A DNA stretch of 64,000 bases from DASPSR01 sp035498715 (GTDB taxonomy: Bacteria; Nitrospirota; UBA9217): the NCBI GenBank assembly GCA_035498715.1, contig DATJZV010000186.1, positions 1 through 64,000 of the forward strand, given 5' to 3'. Shown here piece after piece: positions 8,955 through 17,763 of the stretch. The translations under genes and the position numbers were made by a program. Position 1 is the stretch's first letter, and each line of letters starts with the position of its first letter. Under the pieces are notes generated by a model. It saw only the letters and a program-made list of their open reading frames with translations, ran no database searches and had not been told where the DNA came from.

Positions 8955-9815
8955 ATGAACAAGAATGCAGCACGACGCACAGGAACACGAGCAAATTGCA
9001 AGCTTCTGGTTCCATCCGAAGTAAGAGCATTCCGGAGGAAGATTTACACCTACTACCGCAAGCACGGCCGCGACCTCCCTTGGCGAAAAACGCGGAACCC
9101 CTACCACATCCTTGTATCGGAGATCATGCTTCAGCAGACCCAGGTGGAGCGAGTGCTTGAAAAATATGATCAGTTCATCAAGGCATTCCCGGATTTTCGC
9201 TCTCTTGCCAAAGCGCCGCTTCGGAAGCTGATTACAGTCTGGCAGGGGATGGGTTACAACCGCCGGGCACTTGCGCTCAGGTCCCTTGCGCAGACGCTCA
9301 TGAACGAGCACCACGGAAAACTGCCCTCTGATCCAGAGAACCTCATTGCGCTTCCAGGGATAGGCAGATATACGGCGGGCGCCGTTGCCGCTTTTGCTTT
9401 CAATCAGCCGGTACTATTCATTGAAACGAATATCAGGCGTGTGTTCATCCATACCTTCTTACATGACCGAAAAAACATTAAAGACGAGGATATCCTTCCG
9501 CTGGTCCAGCAGACGATCGATGTATCAGATCCTCGGACGTGGTACAATGCGCTTATGGATTATGGGGCCATGCTCAAAAGGGAACATGCCAACCCCAACA
9601 GAAGGAGCGCACATTATCAGCGGCAGAGCCCCTTCGAGAATTCGAACCGGCAGATCAGGGGGAGGATTTTGAGGGCGCTCGTGAAAGAATCACGTCTTAC
9701 CCTGTCACAGATCGCGAAAAAATCGGACACGGATCCGGAACGGGTGAAGCAATGCCTTGTGGAACTTACCAACGAAGGCTTTGTCAGAAAACAAGGCAAA
9801 TTATTTGCTCTATAG
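8955..9815 (+). CDS. MutY-like adenine DNA glycosylase (HhH-GPD family) without Fe-S cluster ligands
   Basis: 286 residues. An HhH-GPD fold has VSEIMLQQTQVERV (the general-acid Glu and the QQTQV motif of MutY) and the helix-hairpin-helix LPGIGRYTAGAV. Classical MutY continues with four cysteines binding a 4Fe-4S cluster and a NUDIX-like 8-oxoG reader. Here the corresponding region (HANPNRRSAHYQRQSPFENSNRQ) has no cysteine, and the C-terminus is a winged-helix-like 60-residue tail. The catalytic Asp position (DGN in E. coli) reads ETN. It is thus a divergent subfamily commonly annotated as A/G-specific adenine glycosylase; substrate preference is uncertain. Confidence 0.8.
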   Translation: MNKNAARRTGTRANCKLLVPSEVRAFRRKIYTYYRKHGRDLPWRKTRNPYHILVSEIMLQQTQVERVLEKYDQFIKAFPDFRSLAKAPLRKLITVWQGMGYNRRALALRSLAQTLMNEHHGKLPSDPENLIALPGIGRYTAGAVAAFAFNQPVLFIETNIRRVFIHTFLHDRKNIKDEDILPLVQQTIDVSDPRTWYNALMDYGAMLKREHANPNRRSAHYQRQSPFENSNRQIRGRILRALVKESRLTLSQIAKKSDTDPERVKQCLVELTNEGFVRKQGKLFAL

Positions 9816-9861
9816 TAGATTCGTTCAATTTCCCCTTCCTCTTCCGGGTTGGAGAGGGAGC

Positions 9862-10809
9862 ATGACACATCATCATGCTATGAGAACAGCTCCTGACTAC
9901 ATACAGTTCTACCCCACTCTCCGGTGCAACCAGTCATGCGAATTCTGTTTCAACCGGACCATGCCATTTGCCCAGGATATGTCGTTCGATGATTTCAGGG
10001 TCATGCTCGGCAGACTGAGAGATTTTTCGATTAGGATTATCGACATTATCGGCGGAGAGCCGACAATGCATCCCGATATGATTCTGTTCCTCCGGGAGGC
10101 CTGTTCAAAGGGCTTTCGCATAAATATCAGCTCGAACGGGACGAACATTAATCTGCTCGAAGAAATTCTCAACATGGGCAGCCAAATCAGTGTCGGTATA
10201 TCGATCAATGATAAGGCAACCCTCGAACGTCTGCAGGGGTTTATTAAAAAGCATAAGCCAATCGTAAAGACCGTTTTCAGTCCTGACAGGGATTTCAGCA
10301 TGGTCCAGGATATCCTTTCGCTCAAACCGGCGAAATTCTACCTTATCTACCGTGACTCCATGATGCACCAAGGACTGGGAGAAACACTGCCTTTTCATGA
10401 GTTCATGAAAATTGTGCGGAAGAACATCAATTCATCCCTGGTGGGCATGGTTTCCTGCTCAGGATTCATTCCCGACATCGAGACTTATCCTGAGCTTTCC
10501 GCAACGAGGTGTCCCGCAGGTACAACAAAGCTTGGCGTCATGCCAGACGGATCGGTCTATCCCTGCAACTTGTTTTTCGGGCGCAGAGATTTTCTGCTTG
10601 GGAATATCCTGGCCGATCCCTTTGATGCCATCTGGAGCCATCGAGCACTTGCCTTCTTCCGCACTTTTGCCGGAAACGACTGCCCGAAGACAGCGTGCAC
10701 CCATCACGCTGTTTGCCATGGCGGATGCCCAGCCCATGGTCTTATCCATTTCGGCGACGTATCTGCACCTGATCCTCGATGCGTTAGGAATGGACCTGCC
10801 AGCCCTTAA
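9862..10809 (+). CDS. Radical SAM / SPASM-domain protein
   Basis: About 315 residues. The radical SAM cluster motif C22-x3-C26-x2-C29 (CNQSCEFC) is followed by the GGEPTMHPD motif. A C-terminal SPASM-like region has several cysteines (CPAGTTKLGVMPDGSVYPCN and CPKTACTHHAVCHGGCPAHG) that would bind auxiliary Fe-S clusters. Such proteins modify peptides or mature enzymes, but no obvious precursor peptide is next to it. I chose the ATG at 9862, after GGAGAGGGAG; translation could start 35 codons upstream only by running through mutY. Role unknown; family assignment firm. Confidence 0.85.
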   Translation: MTHHHAMRTAPDYIQFYPTLRCNQSCEFCFNRTMPFAQDMSFDDFRVMLGRLRDFSIRIIDIIGGEPTMHPDMILFLREACSKGFRINISSNGTNINLLEEILNMGSQISVGISINDKATLERLQGFIKKHKPIVKTVFSPDRDFSMVQDILSLKPAKFYLIYRDSMMHQGLGETLPFHEFMKIVRKNINSSLVGMVSCSGFIPDIETYPELSATRCPAGTTKLGVMPDGSVYPCNLFFGRRDFLLGNILADPFDAIWSHRALAFFRTFAGNDCPKTACTHHAVCHGGCPAHGLIHFGDVSAPDPRCVRNGPASP

Positions 10810-10820
10810 GTATCGAAATC

Positions 10821-10829
10821 TGATATAAT
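10821..10829 (+). promoter_or_regulatory. Extended -10 promoter element for the RAM protein gene
   Basis: TGATATAAT matches the extended -10 consensus (TGnTATAAT) exactly. It lies 31 bases before the start codon, with GGAGGGAG in between. No good -35 hexamer is visible, as is usual for extended -10 promoters. Confidence 0.5.
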
Positions 10830-10859
10830 AGAATGGAATAAAATGGAGGGAGAACGTAC

Positions 10860-11135
10860 ATGGTTACTGCTCTGGTCCTGTTAACGGTAGCGAGGAATAA
10901 GGTGAATACGGTTGCTGAAGCGCTTGCTGATATGGATGGTATCTCGGAGGTTTATTCGGTCGCCGGACGGTATGATCTGGCGGTGGTCATTCGGGTAAAG
11001 GATAACGAGCAGATGGCCGAGTTGGTGACGAACCATATGCTCAAAGTGGAAGGGATTATCACATCAGAAACGCTCATCGCGTTCCGCGTACATTCCCGTC
11101 ATGATCTGGAGAGCATGTTTTCTATCGGCCTGTAA
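10860..11135 (+). CDS. Lrp/AsnC ligand-binding (RAM) domain protein without DNA-binding domain
   Basis: 91 residues consisting only of an Lrp/AsnC C-terminal RAM domain: beta-alpha-beta-beta-alpha-beta with VTALVLLTV, the YDLAVVIRV strand and the terminal region ITSETLIAFRVH. The helix-turn-helix of full Lrp proteins is absent. Family members bind amino acids and oligomerise. The start has a good GGAGGGAG site. Because trpB2 follows 175 bases downstream, a link to aromatic amino-acid sensing is conceivable but not shown. Confidence 0.88.
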   Translation: MVTALVLLTVARNKVNTVAEALADMDGISEVYSVAGRYDLAVVIRVKDNEQMAELVTNHMLKVEGIITSETLIAFRVHSRHDLESMFSIGL

Positions 11136-11230
11136 TCCGTCTTCTTTCAGCATTGCAGTTGACAATAAAGGTTTACCCTAGCGAGTGCCAACCCATTTCG
11201 TTATTCAATCGGTTCGATCCGAAATAATCG

Positions 11231-11259
11231 TTGTGAAACATCCTAAGATAGGATAAAAT
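11231..11259 (+). promoter_or_regulatory. Sigma-70-type promoter upstream of trpB2
   Basis: TTGTGA (11231-11236) and TAAAAT (11254-11259) are separated by exactly 17 bases and lie about 50 bases before the chosen trpB2 start. The match is 4/6 or better for each hexamer. Confidence 0.5.
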
Positions 11260-11310
11260 GAAAGCACGTTGTAGTATTTGCGTCACGACCTTACTGCGCA
11301 GGAGGAAGTA

Positions 11311-12663
11311 ATGAGACAGACCAAGATCGTTCTCTCTGACAAGGAAATCCCGACCAAGTGGTACAATATCATGGCCGACATGCCGAACAAGCCAAAACCG
11401 CCACTCCACCCAGCCACGAAGCAACCTATCGGCCCCCAGGACCTTTCACCCATTTTCCCTATGGCGCTCATCGAACAGGAAGTGAGTCAGGAGCGCTGGA
11501 TTGATATCCCGGAAGAAGTTCTTGCTATCTACTCGCTTTGGAGACCCTCGCCTCTATTCCGGGCGCACAGGCTCGAGCAGGCCCTTGGCACGCCTGCTAA
11601 GATCTATTACAAGTATGAGGGCGTGAGCCCTGCCGGCAGCCACAAGCCAAACACCTCTATTCCGCAGGCGTATTATAACAAAAAGGCGGGAATCAAGCGT
11701 ATCGCGACTGAGACCGGTGCGGGCCAATGGGGTTCGGCCATGGCACTTGCAGGAAAGCTGTTCGGGCTCGACGTTACGGTCTACATGGTGAAGGTGAGCT
11801 ACGGCCAGAAACCCTATCGGAGAATTGCTATGGAAACTTGGGGCGCAACGGTCCATGCAAGCCCCTCGGAGGTAACGACTGCAGGACGGAAGTTCCTCGA
11901 GACGGACCCGAACAACCCTGGCAGCCTCGGCATCGCGATTTCGGAGGCCGTGGAGGATGCGGCCACGCACAATGACACGAACTACGCCCTCGGTTCGGTC
12001 CTGAACCACGTCTGTCTGCACCAAACCGTGATTGGGCTCGAGACGAAGAAGCAATTTGAGCTTGTAGGCGATTACCCTGATATCATCATCGGCTGCTGCG
12101 GCGGCGGAAGCAACCTTGCCGGAATCAGTTTCCCGTTCCTGCACGATAAGATCAACGGCAAGAACTTACGCGTTATTGCGGTCGAGCCGGCGTCCTGTCC
12201 CACGCTCACCAAGGGAGAGTTCCGGTATGACTTCGGCGATGTCGCCGGGCTCACGCCGTACCTCACCATGTACACCCTCGGACATGACTTCATGCCGCCC
12301 GGCATCCACGCAGGTGGGCTCCGGTACCATGGAGATTCGCCGCTCGTTTCTCAGCTTTACCATGACAAACTCATTGAAGCCAGGGCATACAACCAGATCC
12401 CGGTGTTTGAGGCTGCATTGCAGTTTGCCAACACGGAAGCGATCATCCCTGCGCCTGAGAGCGCGCACGCGATCCGGGCGGCCATCGATGAGGCGTTGCT
12501 CTGCAAGCAGGAGGCCAAGCAGAAGACGATCCTGTTCAACCTAAGCGGCCACGGGTACCTCGACCTCCAGGCTTACGCCGATTACCACGACGGCAAGCTC
12601 CGCGACTATGAGTATCCAGCTGGAAAGATCAAAGAGGCCCTCGCAAAGCTTCCGAAGATATGA
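11311..12663 (+). CDS. trpB2: Tryptophan synthase beta chain, TrpB2 type
   Basis: About 450 residues, longer than TrpB1 (about 400). The PLP-binding Lys is K112 in GSHKPNTS; the phosphate-binding loop is CCGGGSNLAG. The N-terminal extension and the PIGPQDLSPIFP segment are typical of TrpB2. It condenses indole with serine to give tryptophan. TrpB2 often acts without a TrpA partner, perhaps as an indole-salvage enzyme, and none is nearby here. The ATG at 11311 follows AGGAGGA; an in-frame TTG eleven codons upstream is less likely. Confidence 0.94.
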   Translation: MRQTKIVLSDKEIPTKWYNIMADMPNKPKPPLHPATKQPIGPQDLSPIFPMALIEQEVSQERWIDIPEEVLAIYSLWRPSPLFRAHRLEQALGTPAKIYYKYEGVSPAGSHKPNTSIPQAYYNKKAGIKRIATETGAGQWGSAMALAGKLFGLDVTVYMVKVSYGQKPYRRIAMETWGATVHASPSEVTTAGRKFLETDPNNPGSLGIAISEAVEDAATHNDTNYALGSVLNHVCLHQTVIGLETKKQFELVGDYPDIIIGCCGGGSNLAGISFPFLHDKINGKNLRVIAVEPASCPTLTKGEFRYDFGDVAGLTPYLTMYTLGHDFMPPGIHAGGLRYHGDSPLVSQLYHDKLIEARAYNQIPVFEAALQFANTEAIIPAPESAHAIRAAIDEALLCKQEAKQKTILFNLSGHGYLDLQAYADYHDGKLRDYEYPAGKIKEALAKLPKI

Positions 12664-12716
12664 CGTCCCGTGATCTTTCTGCATTCGAGAGATGAGGTCC
12701 ATTTCTCCACTGAAAA

Positions 12717-13208
12717 ATGAATGACCTGAAAAAAGCCTACCGGACGACCATGCTCATCGGGCTCTGGTTGATTGGGAGCGTGTTCGTCTATGCAATTATC
12801 GTTGAGTTCGTAAAAACGATCGGTCATGCAATCGGGGCAGTCTCGCCTGCGCCATCGGCTGCCATCCTTCGATACGTGCTGTTCGGTGTTGCTGCTGTGA
12901 TATTTTTCCTGATACGGGTAATCAACAACCATTTTCTTGCAGGAGATGTTCCTACCACCAGAACGGAGACAGCAAGCCGGTATTCTCCGGACATCCAGCG
13001 TCTCATGACCGCAGCAGTCATAACCTATGCTTTCTGCGAATCGATTGCGGTCCTCGGGCTGATCCTGTATTTTCTTGGTGGAAGTCCCACGGATTTCTAT
13101 GTGTTCATGCTGATCTCGCTCTTCTTGTTCTCGGTCTATTTCCCGAAATACAGAAGGTGGGAGGAGTGGATGAAAGGCAGGTTTAAATCTGCGGGCGGGG
13201 TGCGCTAA
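12717..13208 (+). CDS. Unrecognised four-helix membrane protein
   Basis: 163 residues with four predicted membrane helices at about 12-33, 48-68, 98-120 and 126-146, and a basic C-terminus (KYRRWEEWMKGRFK). I do not recognise a family signature. It starts 54 bases after trpB2 in the same direction and may share its transcript, but the function is unknown. ATG start without a strong Shine-Dalgarno sequence. Confidence 0.65.
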   Translation: MNDLKKAYRTTMLIGLWLIGSVFVYAIIVEFVKTIGHAIGAVSPAPSAAILRYVLFGVAAVIFFLIRVINNHFLAGDVPTTRTETASRYSPDIQRLMTAAVITYAFCESIAVLGLILYFLGGSPTDFYVFMLISLFLFSVYFPKYRRWEEWMKGRFKSAGGVR

Positions 13209-13295
13209 TTTTACCAAGCCGGACAAACCCCGCAGACTGCGTGACAGGACGGTAGCGAACGCAGGAACACGGCTAGCATGATTTTTCAAATGTCA

Positions 13296-13342
13296 CGAAT
13301 GGAACTCGTGATCTTTTCGTGTCATTCGTGAAATTGATTTTA
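13296..13342. repeat. Intergenic repeat phrase containing cgtgtcattcgtgaaatt
   Basis: The segment has gtcacgaatgg on the left and cgtgtcattcgtgaaatt on the right, which are partly inverted copies. The same vocabulary recurs at about 25930 (gttcattcgtggc), 39050 (cacgaataattc) and 58180-58260. It lies in the 174-base gap between a membrane protein gene (+) and the Crp-family gene (-), where no terminator with a T-tract is visible. Confidence 0.45.
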
Positions 13343-13382
13343 ACATCTCTTTCACGTTAACAATAATTTGACATGTTACTTG

Positions 13383-14066
13383 CTACGACCTTCCCTCTTC
13401 CTTCAGCTGTTCCAGCGCATTGCGGGCTATCAGGATATGTCCCTCGGCTTCCTTGATAATTCCCTTCGCCGAAAACACCTTCATGCATTTTGTAACAGCC
13501 TCCCGTGACGATCCGATGCGCGCAGCGAGTTCCTTATGGGTAAGTTTCCCTACCCTGAGAAAACCTTTGTCGCTGGCACCATCCGCAGTTGCAGCGTCGA
13601 GGAGACTCCGGACGAGGCGCTCTCCTACTTCGAAAAATGCCAGCGATTCGATCAATTCATCTGCCTTCCTCAGTCTCTCGACCAGAGTCGTTATGAGTTC
13701 CACGGCAATGTTGGGATTTTTGTAGAGCAAATCAAAAAAAACATCTTTCTTCAGGATCGCGAGCTCTGAATCCTTGTCCGCGACGATGGTGGCGGACCGC
13801 CCCTTGTTATCGAGGAGGCTCAGCTCTCCGAAAAATGCTCCCTTCTCGAACTGCGCGAGCACGATTTCGTCTCCCTGATCATCCGCCAGTACCGCCTTCA
13901 CCCTGCCTGAGTTTACAATATAGAGGTCGGTGCTCGGGTCTGTCTTGTGGAAGATCACAACCCCCTTTTTATAAGTGGCGCTTTTGCACCGCTCTGCGAT
14001 TTCCTTGAGCTGCGCATCCTTGAGATGTTTAAACAGTGGGATATTCTTTAAATATTCAGTGAGCAT
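13383..14066 (-). CDS. Crp/Fnr-family transcription regulator
   Basis: 227 residues. A cyclic-nucleotide-binding-like beta-roll occupies residues 12-120 (GVVIFHKTDPSTDLYIVNSGRVKAVL and GAFFGELSLLDNKGRSATIVA). A dimerisation helix and a winged-helix DNA-binding domain follow, with recognition region THKELAARIGSSREAVTKCMK around 173-193. The FGELSLL...RSATIVA pattern matches cNMP-binding phosphate cassettes. There is no Fnr-type N-terminal cysteine cluster, so direct oxygen sensing through Fe-S is unlikely. It is encoded alone; its targets may include the neighbouring acetate/CoA genes, which is only inference from position. Confidence 0.88.
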   Translation of the reverse strand: MLTEYLKNIPLFKHLKDAQLKEIAERCKSATYKKGVVIFHKTDPSTDLYIVNSGRVKAVLADDQGDEIVLAQFEKGAFFGELSLLDNKGRSATIVADKDSELAILKKDVFFDLLYKNPNIAVELITTLVERLRKADELIESLAFFEVGERLVRSLLDAATADGASDKGFLRVGKLTHKELAARIGSSREAVTKCMKVFSAKGIIKEAEGHILIARNALEQLKEEGRS

Positions 14067-14377
14067 ATCAGTCCGGATAGGCGGTAGAAAGAGTCCAGTC
14101 TTTACATGAGTGAAGGATTATCCGCCAATTTCTGCCTTTAAAGAAAATTTCTCTTGCAATGCACGCTGGGTGCGAGGGCTTCAAAGAAAACATTTATTCT
14201 GTGCGTCCTTTGGGAGCAACAGAGCTTTTTCGGTTTCCTCTGGATTCCCCGTTAAAAGGTGTCTTACTTTGTAATAGAAATTCGCCGACTCCTGTCGGCA
14301 GTGTCTATCATTCATCAGAGATAGTGGTATAAAGCCTCCAACGATATAATTTCGAGAATTTTAATCTCGAACAGGGC
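14067..14377. other. Gene-free gap between the DRTGG gene and the Crp-family gene
   Basis: 311 bases without a supported gene. It should contain the upstream control region of the Crp-family gene. It also holds a small stem GCCGAC/GTCGGC near 14283-14298 and the hairpin listed separately at 14351-14371. Nothing else recognised. Confidence 0.6.
14351..14371 (-). terminator. Hairpin directly after the DRTGG gene
   Basis: TTCGAGA / TCTCGAA forms a perfect 7-bp stem with a 7-base AT loop, six bases beyond the stop codon of the minus-strand gene. There is no clear T-tract, so termination efficiency is doubtful; it may instead protect the 3' end. Confidence 0.45.
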
Positions 14378-15433
14378 TTACTTCACGCTCATCAAAAACC
14401 GCCGCATATCGAACTCGATGTCCATCAGTTCCTTGACGCGTTCCACTTTGCGCTTCTCACGGATACTTGTTTTGCCCATGCTGATTTCGATCTTGTCAAT
14501 GGTGGTGAAGGTATCGTCCGGGACGGAGATGATGGGGATGCCTTTGGCCTGCGCCTTACCGATGACCACGTCATTCGTCGCGAGCCCGCCGGTGAGAATG
14601 ACGCATTTGGTCGATGTCTCCAGGGCTGCGAGTTGGATGTCGGCACGATGCGCGCCGGTGATCACAGCTTTATTAGGCATCCTGCGGAAATAGTTTATTG
14701 CGCTATCAACATCCATAGCCCCGATGGAAAAGTTCTCGACAAACTCCCCGAGTTTATCCTCACAACAGAGCACCTTACCACCCAGGATGTCGTTCAGCTG
14801 CTGGACGCTCACGGATTCGAGAAAATGGTCTTTGGGGAAGACGCCGAAAATCCTGATTCCTTTCTTCTCCAAGAAGGGGTTCACCGTTCCTTTCACATGC
14901 TCCACGGTGTGCGCCGGGACTTTATTGAAAACGCAGCCTGCGAACTGCTCTCCGAATATCTGGTACGCGCCGAAGAGCGAGTCCGCGGAAACGTCCCCCC
15001 GCCACGGCTCTACCATCAATACATGTGCTTTCATGTCGGACACGAGCGAAAGGGTATTGATGTTCAGCAGAGCACCTTCGAACAGATCTCCTGCACCACC
15101 GATCACCACAAAATCCTTGTTCTTGAGGGAGCGGAGGGCCATCAATATCTGCTTCCTTGCGTCCTTGATTTTCCCCTGGAAAAGCAGGCTCTGTGTCTCA
15201 TAGCTCAAGACGAAAGGAGAGACCACATCCATTGATTCCATCAAGCCCAGGGTTTCCCTTATGAACAGAGCGTCGGCGTCGTAGATGTCCCGGTCCCTTT
15301 TTATCGGCACCTTGCCGATGGGCTTCATGTATCCGATCTTGTATCCCTGTTCCTTGAGCTTTATGGCAAGGCCGAGGGAAATGAACGTCCTTCCGGCGTA
15401 ACCGGTGTTGGATGCTATGAATATGGGGATCAT
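14378..15433 (-). CDS. DRTGG-domain, P-loop phosphotransacetylase-like protein
   Basis: About 351 residues. The N-terminal 210 residues form a dethiobiotin-synthetase/CobB-like P-loop domain (IASNTGYAGRTFISLGLAI, then MKPIGKVP). The C-terminal part resembles the DRTGG domain (VITGAHRADIQLAALE...CVILTGGL), as in the N-terminus of long phosphotransacetylases, but the phosphotransacetylase catalytic domain itself is absent. The start at 15433 has a perfect AGGAGG eleven bases earlier. It follows the ADP-forming acetate-CoA ligase gene on the same strand, suggesting a regulatory role in acetyl-CoA/acetate metabolism. That role is inference. Confidence 0.83.
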   Translation of the reverse strand: MIPIFIASNTGYAGRTFISLGLAIKLKEQGYKIGYMKPIGKVPIKRDRDIYDADALFIRETLGLMESMDVVSPFVLSYETQSLLFQGKIKDARKQILMALRSLKNKDFVVIGGAGDLFEGALLNINTLSLVSDMKAHVLMVEPWRGDVSADSLFGAYQIFGEQFAGCVFNKVPAHTVEHVKGTVNPFLEKKGIRIFGVFPKDHFLESVSVQQLNDILGGKVLCCEDKLGEFVENFSIGAMDVDSAINYFRRMPNKAVITGAHRADIQLAALETSTKCVILTGGLATNDVVIGKAQAKGIPIISVPDDTFTTIDKIEISMGKTSIREKRKVERVKELMDIEFDMRRFLMSVK

Positions 15434-15675
15434 AAAAACCTCCTTAGAATCGGGGTTCAGGGCCAAGAGTCAGGGTCCTGAAACCAAAGGTCTGAACCCT
15501 AGGTTTAAGAACCACACTCAAACTGAGAAAAAAACTATATGAATATCCGGTGTTAGCGCATGGGCTTTCTGCCAAACAGTTAGTCCGGTTAATCCCTGCG
15601 CGTTTTGATCTTTTTCCCCATCCCTCTTTTTTGGGCGTTCCTGACCCCTTGCCCCCGGATGCTGGCCTCAGGGCT

Positions 15676-17763
15676 CTATCTTCTGAATATTATCCTCGCA
15701 TCCAGAGCCACTACGCCTTTCTCCATTGCAACAAGCGGGTTCACATCCAGTTCCCGGATCACCGGGAAGTCAGTGACGAGGCAAGAGAGGCGTAGAATGC
15801 TATCGACCACGGCGTTCACATCAACGGCCTTCTCGCCGCGGGCGCCACGGAGCAGGGCCGACGTTTTAATCTCGTTCACCATGGCCTGTGCGTCGCGATG
15901 GGAAACGGGTGTGATGCGGAATGCTACGTCTTTCAACACCTCGACGTAGATGCCGCCGAGACCGAACATGAGCATGTGGCCGAAGGTGCGGTCATGGGTC
16001 ACGCCGAGGATGACTTCCTTGCCGCCGGCAATCATCTCATAAAGTATCACGCCCTGGATGAACGCCTGGGGCATGAATCGACGGGCGTTCGCGGTGATCT
16101 CGAGGAATGTGTCCTCGGCCTCAGGAGCGGATTTTATATTAAGTTTTACGCCGCCAACGTCGGTCTTATGCAGGATGTCGGGTGACGCAATCTTCATCAC
16201 CACGGGAAAGCCGATATTTGCTGCAAGCGCAGCGGCCTCTCGCGATGTCCGCGCAAGTGCTTTTCGCGGGAACCTGAATCCGTAGTACGCAAGAATTGCC
16301 GCCGCTTCGTCCTCACCGAGCTGGAATTTGTTTGCAGCAATGAATCCATCGATCTTCTGCTGTAACGCACCCTTGTTCACCTCAAGGCACATCGTCTGTT
16401 CTTGTTCGAGATGCTGCCGTGCCCATTGGTCCGACAGCCGTTTGAAGGCCTTCACCGCGAGCTCGGGATAGATGAAGTTCGGTATCGAAGCGTCCTTGAG
16501 CTTCTTGATAGCCGTTCGCACACGGGCTTCACCCATGAAAGAGGCAATGATCGGCTTATCCGTTGTACCGGATGTCGTGATGACGATATCGGCTGTGTTC
16601 TCCACGTCTGTCATGGCTTGGGGAGTAAGGATCACCAGCATGCCGTCGACATTGGGGTCCTTGGCAGCCTGCTCGAGAACTGCTGCATATCGCTCGGAAG
16701 TAGCGTCACCGATCAGGTCCACGGGATTAAAAACCGTGGCGTTGGGGGGCAGCTTCAGGGCCATGATCGCAATGCTCTCTCTGGTCATGTGCGGCAGTTC
16801 GACGCCAAGCCGTTCTGCCGTATCCGCTGCGATGATTCCAGGGCCGCCGGCGTTCGTGATCACAAGCAGTCCGTTCCCTGCAGGGATCTTCCCCTCAGCA
16901 AAGGCCAGGGCCGTGTCGAAGAGGTCCTGAACGCCCTGGGCACGCATGATCCCCGTCTGCCTGAAGGCAGCATCAAAGGCAACGTCCGAACCGGCGAGTG
17001 CGCCGGTATGGGATGATGCCGCACGGGCCCCGGCCTCGGTGCCGCCGGATTTCAGAAGGACGACAGGCTTTATCATGGTCGCTTTGCGCGCGATGTCCAT
17101 GAACCGTTTCCCGTCCACCACGTCCTCGAGGTATCCGAGAATTATGTCTGTGTCGGGGTCGTCTATAAAATATTCGATGAAGTCGATCTCTGAGAGATCA
17201 GCCTTGTTCCCGAGACTAATAAACTTTGAGAACCCGATATCATTACCGATCGCCCAGTCCATGATGGCGATGCCCATGGCGCCGGACTGGGAAAAGAAGG
17301 CGATCTTGCCTTTCGGAAGCATGTCCGCGGCGAACGTGGCGTTCATGCTGTTCGTCGTATTGATGAGGCCGAGACAGTTTGGGCCGAGGATGCGAATGCC
17401 TCGATCTTTACTAATAGTCCGGAGCTCTTCCTCCAGCCTGGTGCCCTCTTTGCCAGCCTCCTTGAACCCCGCGCTCAGGATGACCGCTGATTTGATCCCG
17501 GCGGAAGCGCATTCTCTGAGTGAGCCGGGTACGATGCTCGCGGGCACGGCGATGACAGCAAGGTCGGTGTTATCGCCGATTGCCGAGACCGTAGGATAGG
17601 TTTGCAGCCCGAGGATTTCGCCGCCCGATGGATTCACAGGGCAGAGCTTGCCTCTATATTTATAGCGGATCAGGTTGTTGAGGACAGCATGACCGACTTT
17701 CTTTGGATCATGAGATGCGCCGATGACGGCTATGGAGCGGGGATTGAAGAGGGCATCGAGCAT
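15676..17763 (-). CDS. Acetate-CoA ligase (ADP-forming), fused alpha-beta subunits
   Basis: 695 residues. The alpha part comprises a CoA-binding Rossmann domain (RSIAVIGASHDPKKVG) and two succinyl-CoA-ligase-like domains, with the phosphohistidine in SSHTGALAGSD (H252). The beta part is an ATP-grasp domain from about residue 470 (GFPVVMKIASPDILHKTDVGGV). It converts acyl-CoA + ADP + Pi to acid + ATP, conserving energy in anaerobic degradation. The same family includes acyltransferase (Pat) proteins, but those carry a GNAT domain and this one does not. No clear Shine-Dalgarno precedes the ATG. The downstream DRTGG gene is probably functionally linked. Confidence 0.92.
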   Translation of the reverse strand: MLDALFNPRSIAVIGASHDPKKVGHAVLNNLIRYKYRGKLCPVNPSGGEILGLQTYPTVSAIGDNTDLAVIAVPASIVPGSLRECASAGIKSAVILSAGFKEAGKEGTRLEEELRTISKDRGIRILGPNCLGLINTTNSMNATFAADMLPKGKIAFFSQSGAMGIAIMDWAIGNDIGFSKFISLGNKADLSEIDFIEYFIDDPDTDIILGYLEDVVDGKRFMDIARKATMIKPVVLLKSGGTEAGARAASSHTGALAGSDVAFDAAFRQTGIMRAQGVQDLFDTALAFAEGKIPAGNGLLVITNAGGPGIIAADTAERLGVELPHMTRESIAIMALKLPPNATVFNPVDLIGDATSERYAAVLEQAAKDPNVDGMLVILTPQAMTDVENTADIVITTSGTTDKPIIASFMGEARVRTAIKKLKDASIPNFIYPELAVKAFKRLSDQWARQHLEQEQTMCLEVNKGALQQKIDGFIAANKFQLGEDEAAAILAYYGFRFPRKALARTSREAAALAANIGFPVVMKIASPDILHKTDVGGVKLNIKSAPEAEDTFLEITANARRFMPQAFIQGVILYEMIAGGKEVILGVTHDRTFGHMLMFGLGGIYVEVLKDVAFRITPVSHRDAQAMVNEIKTSALLRGARGEKAVDVNAVVDSILRLSCLVTDFPVIRELDVNPLVAMEKGVVALDARIIFRR

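Noticed and set aside
11159..11187. TTGACA upstream of trpB2 as a promoter
   Set aside because: No -10 hexamer lies at 16-19 bases; the TTGTGA/TAAAAT pair further downstream fits better.
12606..13289. 227-codon ORF on the minus strand opposite the membrane protein gene
   Set aside because: The plus-strand protein has coherent membrane helices; the minus-strand product is rich in His, Arg and Glu with no recognisable fold, typical of an antisense shadow.
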